A stretch of DNA of 10,273 nt from Pseudonocardiales bacterium (GCA_030840415.1 JAVEEO010000548.1:1-10273); one strand, 5' to 3'; counted from the stretch's first letter, positions 1 to 6,996 are shown. Notes: generated by a model from the letters alone, not told the origin. Numbers and translations are program-made.

Positions 1-373
1 GGTGGACCTGGTGGAATCACTGCTCCGCCGAACCGATTTCCTCGCCGAGGTGGTGGCCGACCTGGGCCTGGCCGAACGGGTTCGGGTCATCCGCGGCAGG
101 GCGGAGGACAGGTCCGTGCTCGACACGGTAGGTTCAGCGCAGTTCGTAACGGCACGGGCAGTGGCACCACTGGACCGATTGGTGCGCTGGAGCTTTCCAC
201 TCCTCCGCCCGGGTGGCAGCCTGCTAGCTCTGAAGGGCGCCAGCGCCGAGGACGAATTGGCCGAGCACCAGCAGTTCTTGACCCGGCAACGGGCCGAGGT
301 AAGAGGGGTCATCGAATGCGGCGCCGAACTGGTCGACCCACCGACCCGGGTTGTACATCTCATTCGCGCCTAG
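1..373 (+). CDS. rsmG: RsmG, 16S rRNA (guanine-527-N7) methyltransferase, C-terminal part (5' end outside window)
   Basis: RsmG (GidB) uses S-adenosylmethionine to methylate N7 of a guanosine in the 530 loop of 16S rRNA. The visible part is about 123 codons, roughly the C-terminal half of a protein usually 210-250 residues long; the glycine-rich SAM motif lies upstream of the window. Family features seen are the LVESLLRRTDFLAEVV stretch at the left edge, GRAED, then TARAVAPLDRL, and the PLLRPGGSLLALKG strand-turn. The frame starts at base 2 and ends at TAG 371-373. The first in-frame GTG is an internal valine, not a start. It sits 148 bp upstream of the preferred parA start, the usual rsmG-parA-parB order near the chromosomal origin. 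The family assignment rests on motif recognition and synteny. Confidence 0.93.
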   Translation, partial: VDLVESLLRRTDFLAEVVADLGLAERVRVIRGRAEDRSVLDTVGSAQFVTARAVAPLDRLVRWSFPLLRPGGSLLALKGASAEDELAEHQQFLTRQRAEVRGVIECGAELVDPPTRVVHLIRA

Positions 374-507
374 CCCCAGTGCCGGTTATGGATGGAATGT
401 AGTGAATCAGCCATCCGAAACAGGGATCATTTCCCACCCGGCTTCCGAACAGGGTTGGACCCCGGTAGCCCTGTACTTCCGTAGCGAGCACTACCGACCA
501 GGCAATG

Positions 508-514
508 AGGTGAG
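508..514 (+). promoter_or_regulatory. Shine-Dalgarno sequence of parA
   Basis: GAGGTGA is a strong match to the anti-Shine-Dalgarno complement and ends 7 nt before ATG 522. It decides between ATG 522 and the in-frame alternatives TTG 351, GTG 402 and GTG 510, none of which has an equally good site. Confidence 0.7.
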
Positions 515-521
515 CTCCGGG

Positions 522-1634
522 ATGCCGGACGAACTGGACACCGCTGTTCCCATCCCGCACGACGAGGCGTTCGCTTCCGCCGAGCGTTCCGCGCCGGCTG
601 AACCGAGCAGTGCCGCATCGAACGGCGATCCGAGCATGGCGTCCTCGGTTCGTGAGCACGTTGTTTCACGTGAAACATCGCTCGGAGCCGATCTCTACGA
701 AGCATTGCAGGCAGACTTGGCTCACGAGGCTTTGCATCCCGGCCAGGGCCATGTTTCACGTGAAACATCGCTCAACACCCCCATTGCCCGAGAAGCCATG
801 CAGGCGGTTCAGGTGCGCAATGTCCGGCAGCAAGCCTGGACCGCCCCGCCGCAGCGCCGGGTCATCACGGTGGCGAACCAGAAGGGTGGCGTCGGCAAGA
901 CGACGTCCGCGGTGAACCTGGCGATGGCAATGGCCCTGCACGGCCTACATGTGCTGCTGATCGACCTCGACCCGCAGGGCAATGCCAGCACCGCGCTCGG
1001 CGTGGAACACACCACCGGCACCCCGTCGGTCTACGACGTACTGCTGGGCAGCATGTCGCTCGCCGAGGTTGCGGTTCAGGTCGAATCGGCCCCCCTGCTG
1101 TATTGCGTGCCGGCCACTATCGACCTGGCGGGCGCCGACATCGAGCTGGCGTCCCAGGTGGCCCGAGAGCACCGGCTGCGCCGGGCACTGGCTTCCTACG
1201 CCGAGCCAGTCGATTACGTCATCATCGATTGCCCCCCGGCCCTGGGGCTGCTGACGCTCAACGCGCTGGTGGCCGCCCGTGAGATCCTGATCCCGATTCA
1301 GTGCGAGTACTACGCGCTGGAGGGGCTGGCGCAACTGCTCAACACCGTCGAGCTGGTCAAGAGTCAGTTGAACGAGGCTCTCGAGGTCTCCACCGTGTTG
1401 TTGACCATGTACGACAGCCGTACTCGGCTCGCCGACCAGGTCGCCGACGAGGTGCGGCAGCACTTCGGCGACAAGGTGATCCGCTCGGTCATCCCCCGCA
1501 ACGTCCGGGTGTCCGAGGCGCCTGGCTACGGCCAGACCGTGATCACCTACGATCCAGGTTCCCGTGGTGCGGTCAGCTACCTCGACGCCGCCCGCGAGCT
1601 TGCGGAGCGGGGCGCCGTCCCGTTTCCCGCGTGA
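522..1634 (+). CDS. parA: ParA, chromosome-partitioning ATPase
   Basis: ParA is a deviant Walker-type ATPase that binds nucleoid DNA as an ATP dimer and is stimulated by ParB to move or anchor parS-bound origins. From ATG 522 it is 370 residues. Residues 1-110 are a low-complexity extension containing two VSRETSL segments (about 48-54 and 78-84), which are the translated parS sites. Then come the deviant Walker A KGGVGKTT (121-128), Walker A' LLIDLDPQGN (about 145-154), Walker B VIIDCPP (233-239), and the conserved IQCEYYALEG and DPGSRGAVSYLDAARELAER blocks. The frame stays open upstream to TTG 351, overlapping the rsmG end, but the best Shine-Dalgarno serves ATG 522. As I recall it, the Mycobacterium tuberculosis ParA N-terminus also contains NVSRETS, so the extension is not unusual for actinobacteria. 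parB follows after 85 bp, probably as an operon. Confidence 0.96.
   Translation: MPDELDTAVPIPHDEAFASAERSAPAEPSSAASNGDPSMASSVREHVVSRETSLGADLYEALQADLAHEALHPGQGHVSRETSLNTPIAREAMQAVQVRNVRQQAWTAPPQRRVITVANQKGGVGKTTSAVNLAMAMALHGLHVLLIDLDPQGNASTALGVEHTTGTPSVYDVLLGSMSLAEVAVQVESAPLLYCVPATIDLAGADIELASQVAREHRLRRALASYAEPVDYVIIDCPPALGLLTLNALVAAREILIPIQCEYYALEGLAQLLNTVELVKSQLNEALEVSTVLLTMYDSRTRLADQVADEVRQHFGDKVIRSVIPRNVRVSEAPGYGQTVITYDPGSRGAVSYLDAARELAERGAVPFPA
662..677. other. parS: parS site 1 (ParB binding centromere site), inside parA
   Basis: The perfect 16-bp palindrome TGTTTCACGTGAAACA is identical to the actinobacterial parS consensus. ParB binds it and loads onto DNA as a CTP-dependent clamp. It lies within the parA 5' coding region, where it is read as VSRET. 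The second copy starts exactly 90 bp downstream. Confidence 0.97.
752..767. other. parS: parS site 2 (ParB binding centromere site), inside parA
   Basis: This is a second perfect copy of TGTTTCACGTGAAACA. The six bases to its right (TCGCTC) also match site 1, giving a 22-bp direct repeat spaced 90 bp apart. Both copies are read in the same codon phase of parA. Confidence 0.97.
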
Positions 1635-1719
1635 GCTTCCAGCGAACCCTCAGCAGCACCGGAACGACATGTCAGCGGCACAGCCGTAGCAGCGCTAGCA
1701 GGAAGCGGGAGAGCCGGTA

Positions 1720-2832
1720 GTGACCAAACCTCAACGGCGTGGTGGTCTCGGACGAGGCCTGGGTGCCCTGATTCCCAGTGCTCCCCCGCGACCGGACAGC
1801 GAAGCGGGTAACCAGAGCCCTGAAGCCGGTCCGGTTATGTCAGGTGATCACCAGAACGGCGAAGGGAGGACCGCGGCCCCCGCCCAGGGGCCCCAGCCGT
1901 CCCATTCGGGCGTCAAAGTGGTCAATCGGGTGCCTTCGCTGTCGTCGCTGTCGGCCTCGTCGGCCACCGATTTCTATTTCGACCCGGCTCCGGTGCCGGG
2001 CACCACCCTGCGGCACCTGCGTCCGGATCAGATCACCACCAACCCCAAGCAGCCCCGGCAGGTCTTCGACGAGGAAGCTCTGACCGAACTGAGCCACTCC
2101 ATCAAGGAGTTCGGCGTCCTGCAGCCGATCGTGGTGCGCCCCCAGGGCACCAGCTTCGAGTTGGTGATGGGCGAGCGCCGGCTGCGGGCCGCCGTTGCCG
2201 CCGGCCTGGACACCATTCCGGCCATCGTGCGCGACACCGCCGACGAGGCGATGCTGCGGGACGCGCTCCTGGAGAACATCCACCGGGCACAGCTCAACCC
2301 GCTGGAAGAAGCTGCCGCCTACCAGCAACTGCTGCAGGAATTCGGGGTGACGCATGAGGAACTGGCCAGCCGGATCGGCCGCAGCCGCTCCCAGGTGAGC
2401 AACACCATCCGGCTGATGAACCTGCCGGTGCCGGTACAGCGCCGGGTGGCCGCCGGGGTGCTGTCTGCCGGGCATGCCCGGGCGCTGCTCGGGTTGGACG
2501 ACCGCGAGCAGCAGGACGAGCTGGCGGCCCGGATCGTCGCCGAAGGGCTGTCGGTGCGCGCCACCGAGGAACTCGTCACGCTGGCCGTCTCCGGTACCGG
2601 CGCCCGGGCTGCCCGGGCCAAGCCGGTTCGCCGGCCCACCGCGCCGGCCCTCGGTGAGCTGGCCAGCAAGCTGTCGGACACCCTGGAGACCCGGGTCAAG
2701 GTCGAACTCGGCCGCCGCAAGGGGAAGATCACGGTTGAGTTCGGATCGATCGATGACCTCGAGCGGATCGTGGCCGTCATCGCCCCGCAACTGGCCACCG
2801 GGCACCCGGCCGATCAGCCCGGCTCGGACTGA
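1720..2832 (+). CDS. parB: ParB, CTP-dependent parS-binding chromosome partition protein
   Basis: ParB loads at parS, spreads as a CTP-dependent sliding clamp, and stimulates ParA. It is 370 residues from GTG 1720, which has GGGAGAG 6 nt upstream. In order: the ParA-contacting basic tail [14 protein letters not shown] (6-19); a variable linker (20-95); the CTP-binding ParB/Srx domain with [10 protein letters not shown] (108-117), GVLQPIVVR (132-140), GERRLRA (151-157) and [14 protein letters not shown] (185-198); a helix-turn-helix around 211-236 ([20 protein letters not shown]); and a C-terminal dimerisation domain (about 310-360) ending in a typical [18 protein letters not shown] strand pair. 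The linker between the tail and the CTPase domain is rather long. Its own parS targets are about 1 kb upstream inside parA. Function is assigned with high confidence from motifs and context. Confidence 0.96.
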   Translation: MTKPQRRGGLGRGLGALIPSAPPRPDSEAGNQSPEAGPVMSGDHQNGEGRTAAPAQGPQPSHSGVKVVNRVPSLSSLSASSATDFYFDPAPVPGTTLRHLRPDQITTNPKQPRQVFDEEALTELSHSIKEFGVLQPIVVRPQGTSFELVMGERRLRAAVAAGLDTIPAIVRDTADEAMLRDALLENIHRAQLNPLEEAAAYQQLLQEFGVTHEELASRIGRSRSQVSNTIRLMNLPVPVQRRVAAGVLSAGHARALLGLDDREQQDELAARIVAEGLSVRATEELVTLAVSGTGARAARAKPVRRPTAPALGELASKLSDTLETRVKVELGRRKGKITVEFGSIDDLERIVAVIAPQLATGHPADQPGSD

Positions 2833-2894
2833 GGGGGCTCGTCCCGCGCGCGGCTCCCCGCTCCGATTCCGGCCGTTGGCCGCTTAGCTGTCGC
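2833..2894. terminator. Possible bidirectional terminator between convergent parB and the nitroreductase gene
   Basis: This 62-bp convergent gap is very GC-rich. It contains a small perfect hairpin, CGGCC-GTT-GGCCG (2870-2882), and an imperfect GAG/GGGG...CCCC/CTC pairing at about 2831-2863. No T-tract follows on either strand. The call rests on position and dyads only. Confidence 0.3.
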
Positions 2895-3518
2895 CTAGCC
2901 TTCGGTCGGCTCGGCCTGCATCCGGCCGAACGAGGCCACCTCGGCGACCGGCCGCCGGCCGCGCTTGAGCGACGGTGACCGGCGATCGGGCGCGGGGTGC
3001 CCGAGGCTGATCACCCCGACCAGCGAGAGCCGGTCCGGGATCGAAAAGGCCTGCTTCACCTGGCCGTGCGCCTCGGCGGGCACCCCGAAGAAACAACCGG
3101 CCAAACCGCGGTCGACGGCGCCGAGCAGGATCAGCAGGCTAGCCATGCCGGTGTCGATGTCCCAGTACGGCACCGGCCAATGGGCTTCGTCCCGGTCGGT
3201 CCAGCCCTTGTCCGGAGCGGCATACCTGTCCAGATAAGCCTTTTTGTCTGACATTGCTATGATAAGTGCTGGGGCTGATTGCATGCCCAGCAGCCACGGA
3301 TCCGGCTCGGGATCGGACTCCTCGGTGGTGGCGGCCCAGAAGGCGGCCCGATCCGCAGCGTCGTCGAGTACCAGGAAGTGCCAGCCCTGGCTGAAGCCGG
3401 CCGACGGAGCCCGGATCGCGAGCTCCAGCAGTTCGGTCAGCACGGCTCGGGGCACCGGCTGGTCCGGGTCGTAGTTGCGCACCATCCGCCGCTTGCGTAC
3501 CACCTCGGTGTATTCCAT
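2895..3518 (-). CDS. Nitroreductase-family FMN-dependent oxidoreductase
   Basis: The family reduces nitro compounds, quinones or flavins with NAD(P)H using bound FMN; the substrate cannot be told from sequence. From ATG at 3518 it is 207 residues, a normal length for a single-domain nitroreductase. Seen: the N-terminal basic FMN phosphate motif RKRRMVRNYDPDQPVP (8-23), the AIRAPSAGFSQGWHFLVLDD block (34-53), the central WDIDTGMASLLILLGAVDRGLAGCFFG helix-loop (119-145), and the C-terminal VGVISLGHPAPD...RRPVAEVASFG (167-198) that closes over the flavin. Codons 80-99 are unusually rich in A/T third bases compared with the rest of the gene. No Shine-Dalgarno precedes ATG, but TATACA lies at -12 to -7, which fits a leaderless mRNA. 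It is divergent from the aminotransferase gene by 69 bp. Confidence 0.88.
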   Translation of the reverse strand: MEYTEVVRKRRMVRNYDPDQPVPRAVLTELLELAIRAPSAGFSQGWHFLVLDDAADRAAFWAATTEESDPEPDPWLLGMQSAPALIIAMSDKKAYLDRYAAPDKGWTDRDEAHWPVPYWDIDTGMASLLILLGAVDRGLAGCFFGVPAEAHGQVKQAFSIPDRLSLVGVISLGHPAPDRRSPSLKRGRRPVAEVASFGRMQAEPTEG

Positions 3519-3524
3519 GTTCGC

Positions 3525-3530
3525 TGTATA
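3525..3530 (-). promoter_or_regulatory. Candidate -10 box for a leaderless nitroreductase transcript
   Basis: Reading the minus strand, TATACA occupies -12 to -7 relative to the A of ATG 3518. If that A is +1 the transcript has no leader, which matches the missing Shine-Dalgarno. No clear TTGACA-like -35 box is visible. Confidence 0.42.
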
Positions 3531-3587
3531 GCACTTCCGCGGTTGTGGGGATGGCCTAGGCATATCGGGATGTGAAACGCTTGCGGC

Positions 3588-4814
3588 ATGGATCTGACCC
3601 AGTCCGCCAAGCTCGCCGACGTCTGCTACGACATCCGTGGACCGGTGCTGACCGAGGCGAAGCGGCTGGAGGCGCTGGGGCACTCCATCCTCAAGCTCAA
3701 CATCGGCAACCCGGCCCCGTTCGGCTTCACGGCTCCGGACGAGATCCTGGTGGACGTGATCGCCCACCTGCACGCCTCGGAGGGGTACTCCGACTCCCAG
3801 GGCGTGCTCTCGGCCCGGACCGCGGTGGTTCAGCACTACCAGGAGAGGGGCCTGGACCCGGGGGTGACGGTCGAGGACGTCTGGCTCGGCAACGGGGTCA
3901 GCGAGCTGATCGTGATGGCGCTGCAGGCGATGCTGAACGACGGCGACGAGGTGCTGATCCCGGCCCCGGACTACCCGCTGTGGACGGCAGCCACCTCGCT
4001 GGCCGGTGGCCGTCCGGTGCACTACCGGTGTGACGAATCCGCCGGCTGGCAGCCCGACCTGGCCGACCTGCGGGCCAAGATCAGCCCGCGCACCAAGGCC
4101 ATGGTGCTGATCAACCCGAACAACCCGACCGGCGCGGTGTACTCCGAGCCGGTGCTGGCCGAGTTCGCCGAGTTGGCCCGCCAGCACGGCCTGGTGGTGC
4201 TGGCCGACGAGATCTACGACAAGGTGCTCTACGACGACGCCACCCACACGCCGTTCTGCGTGCAGGCCCCGGACGTGTTCACCCTGACCTTCAATGGGCT
4301 GTCCAAGGCCTACCGGCTGGCCGGCTTCCGGTCCGGCTGGCTGCTGGCGTCCGGGCCCAAGCAGCACGCCAGCAGCTACCTCGAGGGCCTCGGGCTGCTG
4401 GCGAACATGCGGCTGTGCGCGAACGTGCCGGCCCAGCACGCGATCCAGACCGCGCTGGGCGGCCGGCAGAGCATCCGGGACCTGGTGCTGCCCGGCGGCC
4501 GGCTGCTCGAGCAGCGCGACGCCGCGGTCAGCGCGCTGCGGGCCATTCCCGGGGTCAGCTGCGTCGAGCCGAAGGGCGCGCTGTACGTCTTCCCCCGGCT
4601 GGACCCCGAGCGGTATCCGATCGCCGACGACCAGCGCTTCGTGCTGGACTTCCTGCGCGAGCAGCACGTCCTGCTGGTGCAGGGCACCGGCTTCAACTGG
4701 CCGGACCCCGATCACCTGCGCATCGTCACGCTGCCGTACGCCGACGTCCTGACCGAGGCCATCGGCCGGCTGGGTACCTTCCTGGGCGGCTACGACCCGG
4801 ACCGGCTCGGCTAG
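3588..4814 (+). CDS. alaA: AlaA-like class I/II aminotransferase (probable glutamate-pyruvate transaminase)
   Basis: This is a PLP-dependent fold-type I transaminase of 408 residues, closest in my reading to Escherichia coli AlaA (YfbQ, about 405 residues), which makes alanine from pyruvate and glutamate. Long blocks match that family: VCYDIRGPVLTEAKRLE (12-28), LNIGNPAPFGF (37-47), GNGVSELIV (101-109), PAPDYPLWTAA (125-135), INPNNPTGAVYS (175-186), ADEIYDKVLYDDA (206-218), the Schiff-base lysine K240 in FNGLSKAYRLAGFR, MRLCANVPAQHAIQTALGG (274-292), and the carboxylate-binding arginine R378 in DHLRIVTLP. Start ATG 3588 aligns with the family N-terminus, but its Shine-Dalgarno is poor (GGGATGTGA, too far upstream). 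The GNAT gene begins 5 bp after its stop. Class is certain; alanine specificity is inferred from resemblance and could instead be another keto acid. Confidence 0.92.
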   Translation: MDLTQSAKLADVCYDIRGPVLTEAKRLEALGHSILKLNIGNPAPFGFTAPDEILVDVIAHLHASEGYSDSQGVLSARTAVVQHYQERGLDPGVTVEDVWLGNGVSELIVMALQAMLNDGDEVLIPAPDYPLWTAATSLAGGRPVHYRCDESAGWQPDLADLRAKISPRTKAMVLINPNNPTGAVYSEPVLAEFAELARQHGLVVLADEIYDKVLYDDATHTPFCVQAPDVFTLTFNGLSKAYRLAGFRSGWLLASGPKQHASSYLEGLGLLANMRLCANVPAQHAIQTALGGRQSIRDLVLPGGRLLEQRDAAVSALRAIPGVSCVEPKGALYVFPRLDPERYPIADDQRFVLDFLREQHVLLVQGTGFNWPDPDHLRIVTLPYADVLTEAIGRLGTFLGGYDPDRLG

Positions 4815-4819
4815 TCGGC

Positions 4820-5446
4820 ATGTCGGTGTCGCGCCGGGTGGTGGTCCCGCTCACCCTGGACAACCTGGAGGATCTGCCTGCCGACTGCCGCAGCTGCCTG
4901 TTCTGGGAGCTGGGGCCGCTGATCGACCGGCAGCCGATGCCCTCGGACGAGGCGAAGCTGGCCAAGGAGGCCTGGCTGTCGGCGACCCTGCTGGACTGGG
5001 GCAGTTGCGGCAAGCTGGCCTACGCCGGTAGCGAGCCGGTGGGCTATGCGCTGTTCGCCCCGCCCGGCTTCGTGCCGCGATCGATGTCGTTCCCCACCTC
5101 GCCGGTGTCCGGCGACGCGGTGCTCCTGCTCAACGCCCACGTGGTGCCGCACTGGCGCAACGGCGGCATCGGCCGGATGCTGGCCCAGTCGGTGGCCGCG
5201 GAGCTGGTGCCGCGCGGGGTCAAGGCGGTGGAGGCCTTCGGCTCGACCGGGCCGCTGTCCCGCGGCTGCCTGATGCCGGCCGACTACCTGCGCTCGGTCG
5301 GGTTCAAGACGGTACGGCCGCATCCGGCCTATCCCCGGCTGCGGATGGAGCTGCGCTCGACGGTGTCCTGGCGCTATGACGTCGAGTACGCCCTCGAGCG
5401 GATCTTCGGCACCAACGTCGGGAAGTCGCTGACCCCGGCTCGCTGA
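4820..5446 (+). CDS. GNAT-family N-acetyltransferase, substrate unknown
   Basis: GNAT enzymes transfer an acetyl group from acetyl-CoA to an amine. At 208 residues this has one GNAT fold. The acetyl-CoA pyrophosphate loop is seen as RNGGIG at 113-118, inside the strand-loop-helix VLLLNAHVVPHWRNGGIGRMLAQ (101-123). A strand GKLAYAGSEPVGYALFAPP (64-82) and a YLRSVGFKTVRPHPAYPRLRMEL segment (156-178) with the usual C-terminal GF turn follow expectation. A CRSC motif (23-26) precedes FWELGPL near the N-terminus, unusual for GNATs in general. ATG 4820 has no visible Shine-Dalgarno and lies 5 bp after the aminotransferase stop, so translation is probably coupled. Its 3' end converges on trxA. The acceptor substrate is not predictable. 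Confidence 0.85.
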   Translation: MSVSRRVVVPLTLDNLEDLPADCRSCLFWELGPLIDRQPMPSDEAKLAKEAWLSATLLDWGSCGKLAYAGSEPVGYALFAPPGFVPRSMSFPTSPVSGDAVLLLNAHVVPHWRNGGIGRMLAQSVAAELVPRGVKAVEAFGSTGPLSRGCLMPADYLRSVGFKTVRPHPAYPRLRMELRSTVSWRYDVEYALERIFGTNVGKSLTPAR

Positions 5447-5522
5447 GAGTCAGGCTTTCGGGTACCGGCAAACCGCAACGGACCTAGGCAAACGACGCCA
5501 AACAAATGCAGTGGATAGCAAC

Positions 5523-5556
5523 CAGGCCGACCCACCCGGAGAGGTGGACCGGCCTG
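5523..5556. terminator. GC hairpin between convergent GNAT and trxA genes
   Basis: The inverted repeat has arms CAGGCCG (5523-5529) and CGGCCTG (5550-5556), a 2x2 mismatch, inner arms CCACC and GGTGG, and a 6-nt loop. It lies 20 bp beyond the trxA stop and 76 bp beyond the GNAT stop. No strong T-tract follows on either strand, as is common for actinobacterial terminators. Confidence 0.6.
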
Positions 5557-5575
5557 ATCGAGGTACTGGGCGCTA

Positions 5576-5905
5576 CTAGGAGATGTAGGCGGCCAGGTCG
5601 TTGAGCAGCGCGGCCTTGGGCTTGGCACCCACGATCGTCTTGACGATCTTGCCGTTCTGGAACACCGACATGGTGGGGATGGACATGATCTGGTAGTCCC
5701 GGGCCACGTTCGGGTTCTCGTCGATGTTGAGCTTGACGATCTGCAACTTCTCGCCGTGCTGGCTGGCGATCTCCTCGAGCACCGGGGCGACCAGCCGGCA
5801 CGGGCCGCACCATTCGGCCCAGAAGTCGACGAGCACCGGCTTGTCGGACTGCAGGACGTCCTTGGCGAAGGTGGCGTCAGTGACGGTGGGGGTGTTGGCA
5901 CCCAT
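5576..5905 (-). CDS. trxA: Thioredoxin TrxA
   Basis: Cytosolic thioredoxin reduces protein disulfides and is recycled by thioredoxin reductase. At 109 residues it is the canonical single-domain length. It has the buried aspartate D27 (VLVDFWAEWC), the WCGPC active site (32-36; C33 and C36), IDENPNVARDYQIMSIPTM with the cis-proline P77, and the FQNGKIVKTIVGAKPK turn. ATG 5905 is preceded by AAAGGAG (5914-5920) at 8 nt. It lies 76 bp downstream of trxB on the same strand. That gap contains a terminator-like hairpin and a weak SigR-type match, so trxA may be made from both trxB read-through and its own promoter. The hairpin at 5523-5556 follows the gene. Confidence 0.97.
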   Translation of the reverse strand: MGANTPTVTDATFAKDVLQSDKPVLVDFWAEWCGPCRLVAPVLEEIASQHGEKLQIVKLNIDENPNVARDYQIMSIPTMSVFQNGKIVKTIVGAKPKAALLNDLAAYIS

Positions 5906-5942
5906 AACGGCGACTCCTTTGAGCTTTCGGCTGATGTGCTGT

Positions 5943-5982
5943 GAAATTTAACAAGCGGCGGGCCGTAACCCTTCCCGCCGCT
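5943..5982 (-). terminator. Intrinsic-type terminator or attenuator between trxB and trxA
   Basis: Reading the minus strand, AGCGGCGGG...CCCGCCGCT forms a perfect 9-bp stem (arms 5974-5982 and 5954-5962) with an 11-nt loop, followed by TGTTAAATTT. The stem begins within the trxB stop codon. The broken T-run suggests partial termination, which would lower trxA relative to trxB unless trxA has its own promoter. Confidence 0.55.
5950..5975 (-). promoter_or_regulatory. Weak SigR/SigH-like promoter candidate for trxA
   Basis: The minus strand reads GGAAG-N18-GTT, one base off the GGAAT-N18-GTT consensus, with exact spacing. The predicted start would leave a leader of about 40 nt with the AAAGGAG site near its end. 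It overlaps the hairpin after trxB, so the match could be incidental. Confidence 0.25.
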
Positions 5983-6947
5983 CAGGCCTCCATCGCGGCG
6001 AACTCGGCGTCGCCGGTCGCCTCGAGGGCAGTCAGGTAGCGCTCGGCGTCCAGCGCCGCCTGGCAACCGGTGCCGGCGGCGGTGATCGCCTGCCGGTAGG
6101 TGTGGTCGACCACGTCGCCGGCGGCGAACACGCCGGCCAAGTTGGTCCGGGTGGAATGGCCGTCGGTGAGGATGTAGCCCTCCTCGTCCAGCTCGACCTG
6201 GCCCTTGACCAGCTCCGAGCGCGGGTCGTGACCGACCGCGATGAACAGGCCGGTGGCCTCGATCTCGCGGGTCTGGCCGGTCTTAGTGTCGCGCAGGGTC
6301 AGGCCGGTCACCTTGGACTCGCCGTGGATCTCGGCAACCTCGGAGTTCCAGGCCCACCGGATCTTGGGATTGGCGTTCGCGCGCTCGGCCATGATCCGCG
6401 AGGCCCGCAGCGTGTCGCGGCGGTGCACCACCGTCACCGACTCGGCGAACCGGGTCAGGAAGGTGGCCTCCTCCATGGCGGTGTCGCCACCGCCAACCAC
6501 CACGATGTGTTGGTTGCGGAAGAAGAAGCCGTCACAGGTGGCACACCAGGACACGCCATGGCCGGACAGCTCGTCCTCGCGCGGCACGCCGAGCTTCTTG
6601 TAGGCCGAGCCCATCGCCAGCACCACCACGTCGGCGGTGTGCTCGCCCGACAGGGTGCGCACGGTCTTGACCGGGCCCTCCAGCTCGACCGACACGACGT
6701 CGTCGCTGACCAGCTCGGCGCCGAACTTCTCGGCCTGCTCCCGGATCTGGCCCATCAGGTCGGGGCCCATGATGCCGGACGGGAAGCCCGGGTAGTTCTC
6801 GACGTCGGTGGTGTTCATCAGGGCACCGCCGTACTGGCTGCCCTCGAAGACCAGCGGCCGCAGGTCGGCCCGGGCCAGGTACAGCGCGGCGGTGTAGCCC
6901 GCCGGGCCGGAGCCGACCACGATGACCTTGCGGTGGTTCTCGCTCAC
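5982..6947 (-). CDS. trxB: Thioredoxin reductase TrxB
   Basis: This is a low-molecular-weight FAD enzyme that passes electrons from NADPH to thioredoxin, here presumably the adjacent TrxA. From GTG 6947 it is 321 residues. Seen: the FAD dinucleotide-binding GSGPAG (12-17), [20 protein letters not shown], the redox pair CATC (C135, C138), the NADPH-binding [10 protein letters not shown] (152-161), HRRDTLRAS (175-183) that reads the 2'-phosphate, and the FAD-contacting FAAGDVVD (274-281) followed by [15 protein letters not shown]. The frame is open to TTG 6998, but that codon lies inside the predicted -10 region. GTG 6947 has GAGGTAGG just upstream and fits the family N-terminus. The gap to murJ is 68 bp and holds a SigR-type promoter. 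Confidence 0.95.
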   Translation of the reverse strand: MSENHRKVIVVGSGPAGYTAALYLARADLRPLVFEGSQYGGALMNTTDVENYPGFPSGIMGPDLMGQIREQAEKFGAELVSDDVVSVELEGPVKTVRTLSGEHTADVVVLAMGSAYKKLGVPREDELSGHGVSWCATCDGFFFRNQHIVVVGGGDTAMEEATFLTRFAESVTVVHRRDTLRASRIMAERANANPKIRWAWNSEVAEIHGESKVTGLTLRDTKTGQTREIEATGLFIAVGHDPRSELVKGQVELDEEGYILTDGHSTRTNLAGVFAAGDVVDHTYRQAITAAGTGCQAALDAERYLTALEATGDAEFAAMEA

Positions 6948-6956
6948 GCCTACCTC
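6948..6956 (-). promoter_or_regulatory. Ribosome binding site deciding the trxB GTG start
   Basis: Minus strand GAGGTAGGC abuts GTG 6947, placing GAGG 5 nt before the start. Neither the in-frame GTG 6971 nor TTG 6998 has a comparable site. Confidence 0.5.
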
Positions 6957-6971
6957 GATTACTGCCTTCAC

Positions 6972-6988
6972 GCTCCGACGATCGGAGC
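6972..6988 (-). promoter_or_regulatory. Stem-loop at the predicted 5' end of the trxB mRNA
   Basis: The minus strand carries GCTCCGA-TCG-TCGGAGC, a perfect 7-bp stem with a 3-nt loop. It starts 8 nt after the predicted -10 GTT, so it would form the first nucleotides of the leader. No T-run follows, so it is not a terminator. It may stabilise the mRNA, or the dyad may be an operator. Confidence 0.45.
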
Positions 6989-6996
6989 CACGGAAC

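Noticed and set aside
351..521. Upstream extension of the ParA frame to TTG 351, GTG 402 or GTG 510.
   Set aside because: The sequence does not resemble ParA, it would overlap rsmG, and the strong GAGGTGA site is spaced for ATG 522.
374..521. Promoter for parA in the rsmG-parA gap.
   Set aside because: TTGGAC (455-460) and a few TA-rich hexamers exist, but no pair has acceptable spacing, so I do not call one.
427..915. Short frames on both strands containing repeated FHVKH peptides.
   Set aside because: They are alternate-frame readings of the palindromic parS sites inside parA.
1840..2805. A 321-residue minus-strand frame opposite parB.
   Set aside because: It is an antisense shadow in high-GC DNA with no recognisable domain, while the plus-strand ParB is complete.
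2895..4715. A 606-residue minus-strand open frame covering the nitroreductase and the complement of most of the aminotransferase gene.
   Set aside because: Only the part from ATG 3518 is nitroreductase-like; the upstream part is a low-complexity His/Gly/Val-rich shadow of the strongly conserved plus-strand aminotransferase.
5374..6066. A 230-residue minus-strand frame overlapping trxA in another phase.
   Set aside because: Ser/Pro/Arg-rich shadow composition; the trxA frame is unmistakable.
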